From NCBI GenBank assembly GCA_016719485.1, contig JADJZB010000004.1, forward strand, positions 62,001-126,000: 64,000 nucleotides of DNA. Reading direction: 5' to 3'. This document shows positions 16,865 through 28,959 of this stretch, piece after piece. Within the stretch, counting starts at the first letter, position 1. Every line of letters begins with the position of its first letter. Under the pieces are notes generated by a model. It saw only the letters and a list, made by a program, of their open reading frames with translations. It ran no database searches and was not told the origin of the DNA. The position numbers and the translations under genes were made by a program. Origin of the DNA: Holophagales bacterium. Lineage in GTDB: Bacteria; Acidobacteriota; Thermoanaerobaculia; UBA5066.

Positions 16865-19124
16865 TCAGACGCTCGCGAACGCCTTCGCCTCGGCGGCGGA
16901 GGGCGCCTTGCGGCCCGTCGGCACGAGCCGGCAGGCGCTCACCTTGAACTCGGGGATCTTCGAGACGGGGTCGAGGTTCCCCGAGGTGAGGAGGTTCGCC
17001 GACTTCCGGCCGGGCCAGTGGTACGGAACGAAGACGGTGTCCTCGCGGATCGTCGTGACGAGCTGGGCCGGGAACTCGGCGGCGCCGCGCCGCGTCTCGA
17101 CCCTCACGAGGTCGCGGTCGGTGATCCCGAGAGTCTTCGCGAGCGACGGGTGGATCTCGAGGAGCGGCTCGGGGTACTGCTCGACGAGCTTGCCGATGCG
17201 ACGGGTCTGCGTCCCCGAGAGGTACTGCGAGACGACCCGGCCCGTCGTCAGGATGACGGGGTAGTCGGAGTCGGTCACCTCGCCCGGGTCGCGGTAGCGG
17301 ACGGCGTTGAAGTGCGCCCTTGCCGTCCGGCGTCGCGAACTTGCGGTCCTCCCAGAGGCGGGGCGTCCCGGGGTGGTCGATGGACGGGCAGGGCCAGAAG
17401 ACGCCGAGGTTCGCCTCGATCTTCTCGTAGGTGATGCCGAAGTAGTCGGCCGTCCCCCCCTTCGAGGCGGCGCGCAGCTCGTCGAAGATCCGCTGCGCCG
17501 TGAAGAGCGACCCCTCGCGCGTCCCGGCGAGGGGCGCCGGGGCGGCGAAGTCGAAGAGCTCGCCCTTCCCGAGGCGGCGGGCGAGGTCGAGGAAGATGTC
17601 CGTGTCGCGCCAGGCGCCGTCCGGCGGGTCGATCGCGGCCCGGATGCGCGTGACGCGCCCCTCGGCGGTCGTGACCGTCCCCTCCTCCTCCTCGTGGAGC
17701 GACCCGGCGAGGACGACGTCGGCGTGGCGGGCCGTCTCGGAGAGGAAGAAGTCGATCACGGCGAAGTACTCGAGCTTCTCGAGGGCCTCGCGGACGAAGT
17801 TCGCGTTCGGGAGCGACACGAGCGGGTTGAAGCAGATCGAGAGGAGCCCCTTGATCTCGCCCCGGTGGATCGCCTCGACGATCTCGTAGGCCGAGAGCCC
17901 CTTCCCCGGGATCTCCGGCTCCGGCACGCCCCAGACGCCGGCGATCCACTCCCGGTGCTTCGGGTTCTCGATGTCGCGGTTGCCGGGGAGCTGGTCGCAC
18001 TTGTGGCCGTGCTCGCGCCCCCCCTGGCCGTTCCCCTGCCCGGTGATCGTCCCGTAGCCGCAGAAGGGCTTGCCGATCCGCCCCGTCGCCAGGACGAGGT
18101 TGATCGCCGAGACGACGTTCTCGACCCCCTTCGTGTGGTGCTCGATGCCGCGGGCGTGGAGGAGGAAGCTCGTCTTCGCCTTCCCCCACCACTCGGAGGC
18201 GGCCTCGATCTTCCGCCGCGGGATGCCGGTCACCTCCTCGGCCCAGGCGAGGTCGTAGCCCTTCACCGCCTCGACGGCCTCCTCGAAGCCGGAGGTGTGG
18301 TTCGCGATGAAGTCGTGGTCGAGCTGGTCGCGGTCGACGAGCTGCTTGAGGATCGCCCCGAAGAGGGCCGAGTCGCGGCCGGGGCGGACGGGGAGGTGGA
18401 GGTCGGCCGTCCGCGCGAGCGGCGTCATCCGCGGGTCGACGACGATGAGCTTCGCGCCGTTGTCGCGGGCCTGCCAGATCCAGTGGGTGAGCGTCGGGAA
18501 GGTCTCGCTGACGTTCGCCCCGGCGACGAGGATCACCTCGGCCTTCGCGAGGTCCTCGTAGGTGTTGCTCGCCCGGTCGAGGCCGAACGCCTTCTTGTTC
18601 CCGGCGCCGGCGCTCACCATGCAGAGCCGGCCGTTGTAGTCGAGGTTCCGCGTGCCCAGGGCGAGGCGGGCGAATTTCCCGACGAGGTAGCTCTTCTCGT
18701 TCGTCAGCGAGACGCCGGAGAGCATCGCGAAGGCGTCCTTCCCGTGCTTCTCCTGGATCCGCCGGATCTCGGAAACGGTGCGGTCGAGCGCGGCGTCCCA
18801 CGACACCGGGCGGAACCCCTGCCCCTCGACCCTCTCGAGAGGGGAGAGGAGCCGGTCGGGGTGGTTGTTCTGGAGGTACCGCTGGACCCCCTTCGGGCAG
18901 AGGCGCCCCTCGTTGAACGGGAACTCCTCCCACGGGTCGAAGCCGACGATCCGGTTGTCCTTGACGAGGAGCTTGATGCCGCACTGCATCCCGCAGAAGC
19001 AGCAGTGGGTCGGGACGACGCGGTCGGGCTCGTCGCGGCCGGGGAAGCCCTCCTTCGGCGGGAAGCCGAGGCGCGGGCCGAACTGGGCGACGAGGGCGTC
19101 GGGGGATACGGGAAGGCGTGCCAT
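16865..19124 (-). CDS. Molybdopterin nitrate reductase, NasA/NarB-like (one frame shift)
   Basis: Catalytic molybdoenzyme of about 752 residues. The N-terminal [4Fe-4S] motif is CCFCGMQC...CPKG, and the likely molybdenum ligand is Cys in RLCMVSAGAGNKKAFG. A TGQGNGQGGREHGHKCDQLPG segment is typical of NasA/NarB nitrate reductases. The C-terminal pterin-binding domain includes SQYLSGTQTRRIGKL and ends AKAFASV. There is no twin-arginine leader, so it is probably cytoplasmic. Near 17315 the frame moves by one base; removing one G from AAGGGCG restores the sequence DGK-HFNAVRYRDPGEV. A formate dehydrogenase was considered, but the nitrate-reductase motif and the NarK neighbour favour nitrate. Confidence 0.85.
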
Positions 19125-19134
19125 TTCGTTCCTC

Positions 19135-20180
19135 TCAGCCGAAGAAGGCGCCCGATTCGTTGCGGGCGGCGAGGTGGGCCTTCGCGAGCGCGGCCCGCTT
19201 GCCCTGTGGGGAGAGGTCGAGGTGCGAGCCGCCCCCGGTGAGGCGGTAGTCGTAGCCGAGCTCCGACGTCACCTGCTTCAGGTCCTCGACGTGCATCCGG
19301 GAGGCGAACGCCTCGCCCGTGTGCGGGCAGACGGCCTGCTCGCCGCCGTCCCCTCGCGCTGGTAGAGCGCGACGCCGAGCTGCGCCGGGCGCTGGAAGAC
19401 GTGGAAGAACTTCCCGAACGGGAGCCAGAGGAGGAAGAGGATGACCGTGATCGCGTGGCTGATCGCCATGAAGGCGTGCGCGCGCCCCTGCATCAGCTCG
19501 TAGTCCCAGGTCAGGCCGAGCCCGGTGACGGAGATCAGGACGAGGAGGACGAGCGGCATCAGGTCCATCTCGAAGGTCTGCGTCGCGATCTGCCCGGCGT
19601 CGGTGATCCGGCGCCTCAGGAACCCGAAGACGCCGAGGAGGACGAGGACCGACGACCAGTTCAGGGCGTGGAAGAGGTTCAGCGCCACGAAGCCGCCGAG
19701 CGGGAAGTCGAAGGCGTGGAAGCCGAGGAGGTGCGCCTCGTAGACGTCGATCGTGCCCGCTCTCAGCGTGAAGTGGACCCAGCCGAAGACGAGCGGGATC
19801 GTGATCGCGAAGGCCGAGAGGCACCCCCACGCGAGGAGGACGTGCGCGAGGCCCCGCTTCGGGCTCCGCCTCCAGATGAAACGCTGGAGCGCGAGCTCGT
19901 CGACGAAGCGGCGGAGGAGCTCGGCGAGGTAGACGGGGAAGCGGCGGGAGAAGAGGAGCCGCCAGCCGGCCCGCCAGTAGAGCCGGGTCGGCGGCCGCTG
20001 GAGCCAGACGGCGTAGCGGTAGACGATCCCGAACGCCGCGAAGAGCGTCGCGAAGAGGTAGGCCGCGAGAGCCCCGTCGAAGTTCTGGAGGTTCCGCGAG
20101 CCCGCGACGACGGACGCCGCGAGGAGGGCCGAGGCGAGGAGTGCCCAGCCGAGGGCGCGGATATTCAGCGTCGAGAGCAT
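19135..20180 (-). CDS. NarI-like membrane b-type cytochrome (one frame shift)
   Basis: Membrane protein of about 350 residues with six or more helices. Histidine-bearing helices include HVLLAWGCLSAFAIT, HLLGFHAFDF...LFHALNW and SHAITVILFLLWLPFGKFFH, the last resembling the heme-b helices of NarI/HdrE. A soluble C-terminal tail (VCPHTGEAFASR...GAFFG) appears after a one-base shift near 19360. It is first in the NasA-like operon, 10 bases upstream of the molybdoenzyme gene, and is the probable quinol-oxidising anchor. The start is the ATG at 20178-20180 (MLSTLNIRALG). Confidence 0.75.
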
Positions 20181-20230
20181 GCCGGGACACTACGTATTCC
20201 CGTCTCGAATGAGAAGGGACGAGGGCGCCG

Positions 20231-20252
20231 CGGCATGACGGCAGTCATGCCG
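20231..20252. promoter_or_regulatory. CRP/FNR-type palindrome upstream of the NasA-like operon
   Basis: CGGCATGAC-GGCA-GTCATGCCG, an inverted repeat with 9-base arms and a 4-base spacer, centred about 61 bases before the operon start. It shares the ATGAC-N4-GTCAT core with the site upstream of the octaheme cytochrome. Confidence 0.6.
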
Positions 20253-20329
20253 GCGCGGAGAATCGGTATCCGGGCGGCCCCGACGCGGGCGCGGGCCCGC
20301 TCACGGGGCGCCCCCCGGCGTCGGAGAGG

Positions 20330-20581
20330 CCGGCGTGCCGCCAGACCACCGGGCGTACGCGGACGTGCAGGACGTCTACGCCGCGGTGCTTCTCAAGACC
20401 GGTCGCCTGGACGAAGCCCGGTCGGTCATCGAGACGGCGCTCCGGACCTTCGCGGCCAAGCCCACCATCCGCGCCGGGTTCGAGAAGCTCCAGGCCTCCC
20501 TCCCGAGCCAATAGCGAGTATTTCGTCCGTCTCGCGAGAGAAACGACTCCATTCCCGCGCTCTACGGGGTAGCGGGCTGCG
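20330..20581 (+). pseudogene. Truncated duplicate of kinase-TPR gene 3' end
   Basis: A gapless copy of 7514-7765 (7 mismatches in 252) that includes the last 61 codons, the stop and 67 bases of 3' flank. It has no upstream kinase or TPR sequence. It sits in the spacer between the NasA-like operon and actF and appears to be a duplicated fragment without function. Confidence 0.85.
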
Positions 20582-20652
20582 CGGGATCTGAGCGGCACGC
20601 GAGAGTTGTCGCCCGACAGTATCGAGCCGACGAACGGACGATCGCCCCGCCT

Positions 20653-21815
20653 TCACGAGAGCGCCGCCTCCCCCGCTAGCGGAGCGTCCCGGGCGACGCC
20701 CCGCCCCCGAAGCCAGAGCCGGTCGAAGGCGAGCGCCATCCCCGCGAGGACGAGGAGCGAGGCCGCGACGGCGTAGAACGGGATCGCGGGCAGCGGACCC
20801 GCCGAGGGCGCGACCATCACGAACGCGTCGAGCCACCGCCCGAGGATGACGACGAGCGCCGCGTGGCCGAGAGCCGTCGGCCGCTTCTTGGCGCTCGCGC
20901 CGAGCAGCACCACGAACGGCACGAGGAAGCTCACGACGGGGTTGAGCCAGAAGAGCGCCGTCCAGCCGCCCTGGAAGCGAAGCGCGTAGTACGGGGTCTC
21001 CTCGGGGATGTTGCTGTACCAGATCAGGAGGTACTGGCAGAACCAGATGTAGGCCCAGAACGTGGCGAAGCCGAACAGGAGCTTGCCAAGGTCGTGGCGC
21101 GTCGCGGCCGACAGCGGCTGGGGCAGCCCACCGCGGGCGTCGAGGAAGAGCGCGACCGCGGTGACGGTCGCGATCCCTCCGAGGAAGGTCCCCGCGAAAC
21201 CGTAGACCGCGAACATCGTGCTGTACCACTCCGGCTCGAGCGACATCACCCAGTCCCAGAAGGCCACGGAGATCGTGGGGCCGAGGACGAGGAGAAAGCC
21301 GACCGACGTCCGGGTGAAGCGCCTGGACGCGCCTGCCTCTCCCGATCCGAGGGCGCGCAGCCGGTCCCGCAGGAGGCCGATGACCCCGGCCCAGACGAGC
21401 AGGATCAGGAGGGCCCTCGCGAGGAAGAGGGGGCGGTTGAGCCAGACGGCCTTGGCCGCGAGGAGGTGGTTCGACGCCGCCTCGGGCTGCGCCCATGCGT
21501 AGAGCGCGGGGATCCCGAAGAGAAGCGTGAGACCGAGGAGAGCCGCGGGGACCGCGAAAGGTCCCGGCGACCGAGGCCGTCACCCCCGTAGACCGGGGCC
21601 CACCACCGGGCCCCGGAGACGCCCTGGATCGCGGCGAAGACCGCCGCTCCGAGAGCGAGCATCAGCCCGAAAAGCGCGGCGGTCAGGAGGCCCGCGAACG
21701 CCTGCCGCGGATCCAGGACCGCTCCGGCCACGAGGAGCCCGGCGGCGACGACGCCGAGGGCGCCCGCCTCGAGCGGCCGGGTCCGGAGCAGCCGGGAGAG
21801 GGTCCGTTCGGTCAT
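20653..21815 (-). CDS. actF: Alternative complex III membrane subunit ActF (frame shifts)
   Basis: Quinol:cytochrome c/acceptor oxidoreductase membrane subunit, about 387 residues and roughly ten helices. The start is MTERTLSRLLRT at 21813-21815, overlapping the actE stop. The N-terminal part (to GARWWAPVYGG) and the remainder (FAVPAALLGLTLLFGIPALY onward, then the conserved SLEPEWYSTMF and FWLNPVVSFLVPFVVLL) lie in different frames joined near 21560-21590. Sequence there fits short passages in all three frames, so probably two nearby single-base errors are present. It is last in the nar-act gene run. Confidence 0.85.
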
Positions 21816-22405
21816 GGCGCCACCTCCGGCGGGACCGCCGGGACCCCCTGGAGCTGCCGCACGTACAGCACCGCCTTCCAACGGTCCTCGAGGAGGACCT
21901 GGGCGGCGTGGGACGGCATGATCCCCTGGCCCCGGGTGATGACGTGGACGATCTGCCCGTCCGGGAGCCCCTGCGCGTGCGGCGCCAGGAGGCTCGGCGG
22001 GTTCGGGAACCGGCCGATGATCGGACCGTCCCCCTCGCCCTTCGGACCGTGACAGACGGTGCAGACCGTGTCGTAGACCTGCTTGCCGCGCGCCAGCGAC
22101 TCCGGCCCCGCGACGAACGGGTTGCGCAGCTCCACTCCCGCCCGCCGCGCCTCCTCGGGGCCCGGGCCGTACTCGAACGGGAGCCGCTCGACGGGCACGG
22201 TCCCCGCGGGCGGGAGGAAGAGAGACGGGACGCTCTCTCTCATCGGGTTCCGGTCGTACGCGTGGACCACGCCCGAATCGACCATCTCAGGAAGGAACGT
22301 CATCCCGGGCCGATCCCCCTCGGCGGAGCAGCCGGCCAGGCTGCCGACGGCGGCCAGGACGGCCAGGATCGGCGCGGGCGCGCCGCGGCTCTTCGAGCGG
22401 GTCAC
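21812..22405 (-). CDS. actE: Alternative complex III monoheme cytochrome ActE
   Basis: Lipoprotein cytochrome c of 197 residues. The lipobox GSLAGC is at about 21-26, a long linker holds the ActE-type MVDSGVVHAYDRNPM segment, and a single heme site CTVCH lies near 113 with a probable Met ligand in GIMPSHA. It is periplasmic, anchored by lipid, and is the electron outlet of the complex. It overlaps actD and actF by 4 bases each. Confidence 0.92.
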   Translation of the reverse strand: MTRSKSRGAPAPILAVLAAVGSLAGCSAEGDRPGMTFLPEMVDSGVVHAYDRNPMRESVPSLFLPPAGTVPVERLPFEYGPGPEEARRAGVELRNPFVAGPESLARGKQVYDTVCTVCHGPKGEGDGPIIGRFPNPPSLLAPHAQGLPDGQIVHVITRGQGIMPSHAAQVLLEDRWKAVLYVRQLQGVPAVPPEVAP

Positions 22406-22960
22406 ATCACCCTCCAGCCCTCGACGGTCTCGACCGGCCCCAGCTCCCGAGCCAGCTCGCGGAGACGCGCCGGGCGGAAGCCGGCGTCGCGCTCGACGAC
22501 GAGGACGACGAACCTGTCGTCGGTGACGCCCGGACCCGGCTGCGACGGCGGCGTCACGGCGATCCGCGGGAAGAGCCGGCGCCGCGCCAGGAACGTCCCC
22601 ACCGTCGCGAACGCGGCGAACAGGATCGTCAGCTCGAAGCTGACCGGGACCTGGGCCGGCAGCGCGAGCGGCGACTTCCCGCCGATGACGAGCGGCCAGT
22701 CGACCGCGTGCGTCCAGAACTGGAAGCCGAAGGCCACGCCCGCACCGAGGAGCCCTCCGGCGAGCGTCGCCAGCCCCAGCCGCGTCTCGGGCAGCCCGAG
22801 CGCCTCGTCCATCCCGTGCACCGCGTACGGCGTGTGGACGTCGTCCACCTCGAACCCGTCGGCCCGCAGCGCCCGGACGGCGGCGAGGGCCCGCGAGGGG
22901 TCGTCAAAGGCCAGCGTGTGGATTCGCCTGCGGGAGCCCATAGGCGAGGCGACGGCGCTG

Positions 22961-22974
<14 letters not shown>
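22402..22974 (-). CDS. actD: Alternative complex III subunit ActD (DUF3341)
   Basis: 190-residue membrane subunit with the DUF3341 pattern: an N-terminal soluble alpha/beta part (FDDPSRALAAVRALRADGFEVDDVHTPY begins near residue 23), two central helices (about 65-90 and 110-130) and a C-terminal soluble segment. It overlaps actC by 14 bases and actE by 4. Confidence 0.9.
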
Positions 22975-24324
<1,350 letters not shown>

Positions 24325-24328
<4 letters not shown>

Positions 24329-27294
24329 GCGGTCTCCTTCCCCGCCGCCGCGCCCTCTTTCGTCCTCACCTTCGCCAGGTAGGTGACGGCGGGCCGCACG
24401 CCGAGCTCCGCCAGCACCTGGAAGGCGCGGGGGCTCTTCTTCATCGCCGCCACCTCGCCGCGCGGGTCGGTGGCGTCCCCGAACGTGATCGCCTTCGCGG
24501 GGCAGCTCTCCTGGCAGGCCGTCTTCCCGCCGAGACCGCGCCAGTCCTCGTGGCCGTCCCGCCGGGCCGCGATCCGGGTCGCCTGGATCCGCTGCACGCA
24601 GAACGTGCACTTCTCCATCACGCCCCGCGAGCGCACGACGACGTTCGGGTTCAGGACGAGCTTCTCCACCGGCGCGGCGGCGGGGTAATCGAACCAGTTG
24701 AAGCGCCGCACCTTGTACGGGCAGTTGTTCGCGCAGTAGCGGGTCCCGACGCACCGGTTGTAGACCTGCTGGTTCAGCCCGTCCTCGCTGTGGACTGTGG
24801 CCGCCACCGGGCAGACGGTCTCGCAGGGCGCGTTCTCGCACTGCGAGCAGAGCATCGGCTCGAAGAGGACGTCCGGGCTCTCGGCGTCTCCCACGAAGTA
24901 ACGGTCGATCCGCAGCCAGTACATGTCCCGGTGCCGGCGCATCTCGTCCGGGCCGACGACCGGCAGGTTGTTCTCGGCCTGGCACGCGACGACGCACCCG
25001 CTGCACCCGGTGCAGGCGTCGAGGTCGATCACCATCTCCCACTTCGGAACGGTGGGCGGCCGGCCGGGCCAGAGGCTCTCGGCCTTGTGGTGCTCGTCGC
25101 TCTCGATCGCCTCGTCGAACCGGGAGAGCTGATAGACGATCGGCCGCCCCTCCGTCGTCCCGTGAGGCTGCATGAGCGGCAGGTCTTCGTGCCCGGCGGC
25201 CTTCGTTGCCGTCGCGGCGAGCCCCTGCGTTCGGAGGCGCCCCTCGAGCCGCGCGAGGCGATAGCCGTTCCGCCCGGCGACCCCGCCGTCGCCGTCCTTG
25301 CGGCCGAAGCCGACCGGGACGCCCAGGACCCTCGGGTCCTGCCCGGGGAGGATCCGCGCCGGGAGCGTGACCGAGCGTCCCGCCACCTCCACCCTCACGT
25401 GGTCGCCGTCCGCCACGCCGAGCGCCTCGGCACGCGACGGAGCGAGGCGCACGCAACCGGTCCAGGAGACGCGTGTGAGCGGGTCGGGCAGCTCGCGGAG
25501 CCACGGCACGTGCGCGCTCCGCCCGGCGCCGAGGCCGACCTGCGCCACGAGCTCCACCTCGAGCGCGGGGACCTCCGTCTTCGTCGCGACGGCCGAGGCG
25601 GCCGCGACGGCCGCGGCAAGCGCCGTCACGCTGCGCGCCAGCCCCTCGGAATCTGGCACCTGGGGCGGGAGCGGCGGCAAGGCGGCCGAGAGCTCCTCGG
25701 ACCTGCCGTTCTGGAGGGCGCGGGTGAAGAGGCCGGAGAACGCGGCCCCCGCTCCGGCGCGCGTCTCCCAGCCCGCTCTCATCCGCTCCCGGTAGTCCGG
25801 ACTCTCCTCGCCCGACCAGCGCAGGATGCTCTCCATCGGGTGCCGCGTCCCGTAGAGCGGGCGCAGCGTGGGCTGCGCGAAGGTCACGAGGCCCGCGCGC
25901 GGCTCGAAGTCGCCCCACCGCTCCAGGGCGTGGTGGGCGGCCGCGACCGCGCCGCAGGCCGCCGCGGTGGCGGTCGGTCGGTCGGTGATCGCCACCGACA
26001 GCGGGAGGCCGGCGAGCGCCGTCGCGAGAGCCTCGCCCCCCGGGAGCTCGTCCACCGGGTCGAGGTCGAGGACGAACACGGCGCCGGCGGCCGCCGACTC
26101 GACGTCCCCGAGGAACGCCGCGAGGTCCCGGTCGAGCCCCCGCCGGACGAGCGACGGCCGGACGACGTCGAGCGTCTTCCCTTCGTTCCCGAGAAGCCGG
26201 TTCGTGATCGCCACGGCGAGCTGCTCGGAGAGATCGTCGGAGGCGCTGACGACGAGGGAGCGCCCGCAGCAGGCCACCAGCTCGGCGACCAGCGCGGCAG
26301 CCCGTGCCGGCGTGGGTGGGTCCGGGACGGAGCCCAGTGCGGCCGCGACGTCGCCTGCGCCGGTCTTCCGGGCCACTCCGGCCGCAATGAAGAGGGCGAG
26401 AGCGCGCCGCTCGGCCGCCGTGGAGCTCCACCTCTCGTCCGCGGCCGCGCCGGTCAGCGAGAGCGAGCCCTCGATCTGCACGAGGCGGGGGGCTCCTCGG
26501 CGTCCGCTCTCCCGCCGCCGGGCCGCCCACGCCTGCGTGTGCGCGACGGGCTCCGGGCCGGTGGCCAGCGGATCTCCTCCCAGGGAGACGACGAGGTCGG
26601 CCTGAGCGAGGTCCAGCGCCGGAGCGAGCGGGCGGCCGGTCAGGAGCCCGTGGGCCTCGAGCAGCGCCGAGGAGGAGGCCGGGCCCGGGTCGTGCTCGAC
26701 GAGGGTCCCGCCATACGGGGCGAGGAACCGCGCGACGGTCTCCCGGGCCGTCGGTCCCGACAGCGTGGGTGCGAGGACGAAGACCTTCTTCCCCGCCTCG
26801 CGCACCTCCCCGAGCCTCGCGAGAACGTGGGCGTCCAGCTCGGCGAAGGTGACCGGCCTGCCCCCGAGGGTCGGTCCCTGCAGGCGTCCCGCGTCGTACA
26901 GGGCGCGCACGTCGGCCTGCCCGATCGCGCAGAGGCCCCCCTTCGAGAGCGGGTGATCGGGGTGCCCCTCGAGCTTCACGGGACGCCCGTCGAGGGCCGA
27001 CACCATGAGACCGCACGCGGCCGGGCACGCCGTGCAGGTCGAGGCGTAGTGAACCGGGACGCCCGGCGTGATCTCGTCCGGCGGCACGAGGTACGGCAGC
27101 GCGTGGCGCACCGGGGAGCGCTGGCAGGCCGTCAGCGTCACCGCCGCGCCGATGCCGAGCCCCCTGAGGAACTCCCGCCGGCTCGCGGGCGGAAGGGGCG
27201 GCTCGTCCCGCTCGTCCCTCTCGGGAGACGGGACCTCGGAGAGCGGGCCAAGAGGCTCGATCCACGGGGTCGGGTGCTTCCTTCGTCGGCTCAT
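24325..27294 (-). CDS. actB: Alternative complex III iron-sulfur subunit ActB
   Basis: 989-residue fusion of a molybdopterin-oxidoreductase-like domain and a multi-cluster ferredoxin domain. The leader carries SRREFLRGLG (residues 38-47), a twin-arginine variant typical of ActB. The B2 part has CTGCSGCVVAC, CSQCENAPCETVCP, CVGTRYCANNCP and CTFCVQ...CQESCP. The B1 part keeps Cys87, Cys90, Cys94 and Cys122 in a CxxCxxxC-x27-C arrangement, which could hold a further cluster; Bacteroidetes ActB lacks these. It is exposed to the periplasm and passes electrons from the quinol site to ActA and ActE. Confidence 0.93.
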
Positions 27295-27329
27295 CGGAAC
27301 GCCTTCCCCTGATCAGCGCATCCGCCATC

Positions 27330-27938
27330 TCAGTGATGGCAGACCGCGCAGTCGGTCAACCGGTTGGCCCGGGTCATCGGCGCGGTTCCGGGCGGAAAGG
27401 CCTCCTCCCGGGGCACGTTGAGCGCCGCGACCGCCGCCCTCTCGGCGGCTTTCGGCCAGCTGCGACGATGGCAGTCGAGGCACCAGCCCATGGTGAGGGC
27501 GCTCTCCTGGGTCACCCGGCCCATCGTCTCCACCGCTCCGTGGCAGGTCTGGCAGGCGACGCCCTTCGTCACGTGGATCGAGTGGTCGAAGAAGACGAAA
27601 TCCGGAAGGCGGTGGACGCGGACCCACTCGATCGCCCGCCCCTCGGAGAGCGCCTTCTTCACCTTGACCACCTCCGGGTGGTCCTTCTGCACCTGTGCGT
27701 GGCAGTTCATGCAGATCGCCGCGGGCGGGATCCCCGCGTTGCGGCCACGCTCGGCCCCGTAGTGGCAGTACTGGCAGGGGATCTTCAGGGCGCCGGCGTG
27801 GACCGCGTGGGAGTAGACGACGGGCTGGTTCGGGGAGTAGCCGCGGTTCGTCGGCTCGCACGCGGCGAGGACGAGAACGAGGAGCCCCGCCGCCAGCGCG
27901 CGCCGCGCCGCTCGCCCGGGAGCGCTAGGCGGCCGCAT
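27330..27938 (-). CDS. actA: Alternative complex III pentaheme cytochrome ActA
   Basis: 202-residue periplasmic cytochrome with a leader ending in a possible lipobox (LVLAAC). Five heme sites are present: CQYCH, CMNCH, CQTCH, CLDCH and CAVCH (the last at the extreme C-terminus). The family pattern GIPPAAICMNCHAQVQ and ALTMGWCLDCHRR is clear. It overlaps the upstream TehA-like gene by 14 bases and precedes actB by 35. Confidence 0.94.
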   Translation of the reverse strand: MRPPSAPGRAARRALAAGLLVLVLAACEPTNRGYSPNQPVVYSHAVHAGALKIPCQYCHYGAERGRNAGIPPAAICMNCHAQVQKDHPEVVKVKKALSEGRAIEWVRVHRLPDFVFFDHSIHVTKGVACQTCHGAVETMGRVTQESALTMGWCLDCHRRSWPKAAERAAVAALNVPREEAFPPGTAPMTRANRLTDCAVCHH

Positions 27939-28959
27939 GGGCGCTCGTCCTTCCGGAGCGGGAGAGGTGCCTCAGGAGCCCGACGAACGTCGCGCTCCAG
28001 GCGACGAGCGCCACGAACAGGAAGACGCGCGGCAGGAAGAGGAGGAAGGGCAGCTCCAGGACCTGAGCCAGCCGGAGCGTGCTCACGCTGTACATGCCGA
28101 GCGGGAAGACCGCTCCCCAGTAGAGCGGGTCGTAGGTCATCTCGAACCTCCGGTAGACGTGCCTCCAGACGGCGAGGATCACGAGCATCGGGATCCACCA
28201 CGTGGCGGTCGCCCAGAACAGCGCGGTGAAGCCGAGTAGGAAGGGCCGCATCTGCCCGAGGAGGGCCGACCGGGGCACGTTGGCGATCAGGGTCGTCCCC
28301 GCGAGCGCGGAGATCGCCATCGCTCCCATGTTGACCCAGTAGGGGGGCATCAGGTCGGACGGCGCGAAGCGGAAGAACGTGTACCGGTAGAAGATGAGCG
28401 AGATCATCCAGATGTAGAGCATTCCGCCGCAGAGCCAGAAGACGAGGCTGAAGAAGAGGAGGGTGTCGTGCGGCCCGGGGAGGCGGCTCGCCACGAGCCC
28501 TCCCAGGTTCGAGATCGACTCCGTGGCCACGACGGCCACGAGCCAGCCGCCGCTGATCCCGTCCGCCAGGGTCGGCTTCACGTCCTTCACGGTGTAGGCG
28601 GCGAAGACCCCGTACGTCAGCACGACCCAGAGGACGACCGCCAGGAGGAGCAGCGCGACGGCCCCCGTGAGCTCCTCGCGCACGAGGACGCACTGGACGC
28701 CGAGGACGCTCGACCCCGCGACCATCGTGAAGAAGCCCACCCCGCGCTGGTGGTCGACGAGGTCCTCGAGGACGCGTCTCGGATAGCGCGCGACCCGCGC
28801 GACCGTGAGTGCCCAGAGGACGACGTAGGTCACGACGTTGACCGCGAGAAGGACGTCCGCCAGGAGGCCGAGGCCCAGCAGCTTGCACGCCACCGACACG
28901 ATGCCGGTGGCCATCACCATGCCGAAGTAGGCCGGGTGGAGCCGCTCCAGGCTGGTCAT
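27925..28959 (-). CDS. TDT/TehA-like membrane transporter
   Basis: 344-residue protein with about ten helices, starting at MTSLERLHPAYFGMVMATGIVS, the characteristic opening of the tellurite-resistance/dicarboxylate transporter (TDT, TehA/SLAC1) family. Members are anion channels or exporters; SLAC1 relatives carry nitrate and chloride, so a nitrite or other anion path is plausible here. The start overlaps the narK stop (ATGA) and the end overlaps actA, tying nar and act into one transcript. Confidence 0.85.
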   Translation of the reverse strand: MTSLERLHPAYFGMVMATGIVSVACKLLGLGLLADVLLAVNVVTYVVLWALTVARVARYPRRVLEDLVDHQRGVGFFTMVAGSSVLGVQCVLVREELTGAVALLLLAVVLWVVLTYGVFAAYTVKDVKPTLADGISGGWLVAVVATESISNLGGLVASRLPGPHDTLLFFSLVFWLCGGMLYIWMISLIFYRYTFFRFAPSDLMPPYWVNMGAMAISALAGTTLIANVPRSALLGQMRPFLLGFTALFWATATWWIPMLVILAVWRHVYRRFEMTYDPLYWGAVFPLGMYSVSTLRLAQVLELPFLLFLPRVFLFVALVAWSATFVGLLRHLSRSGRTSAHAAA

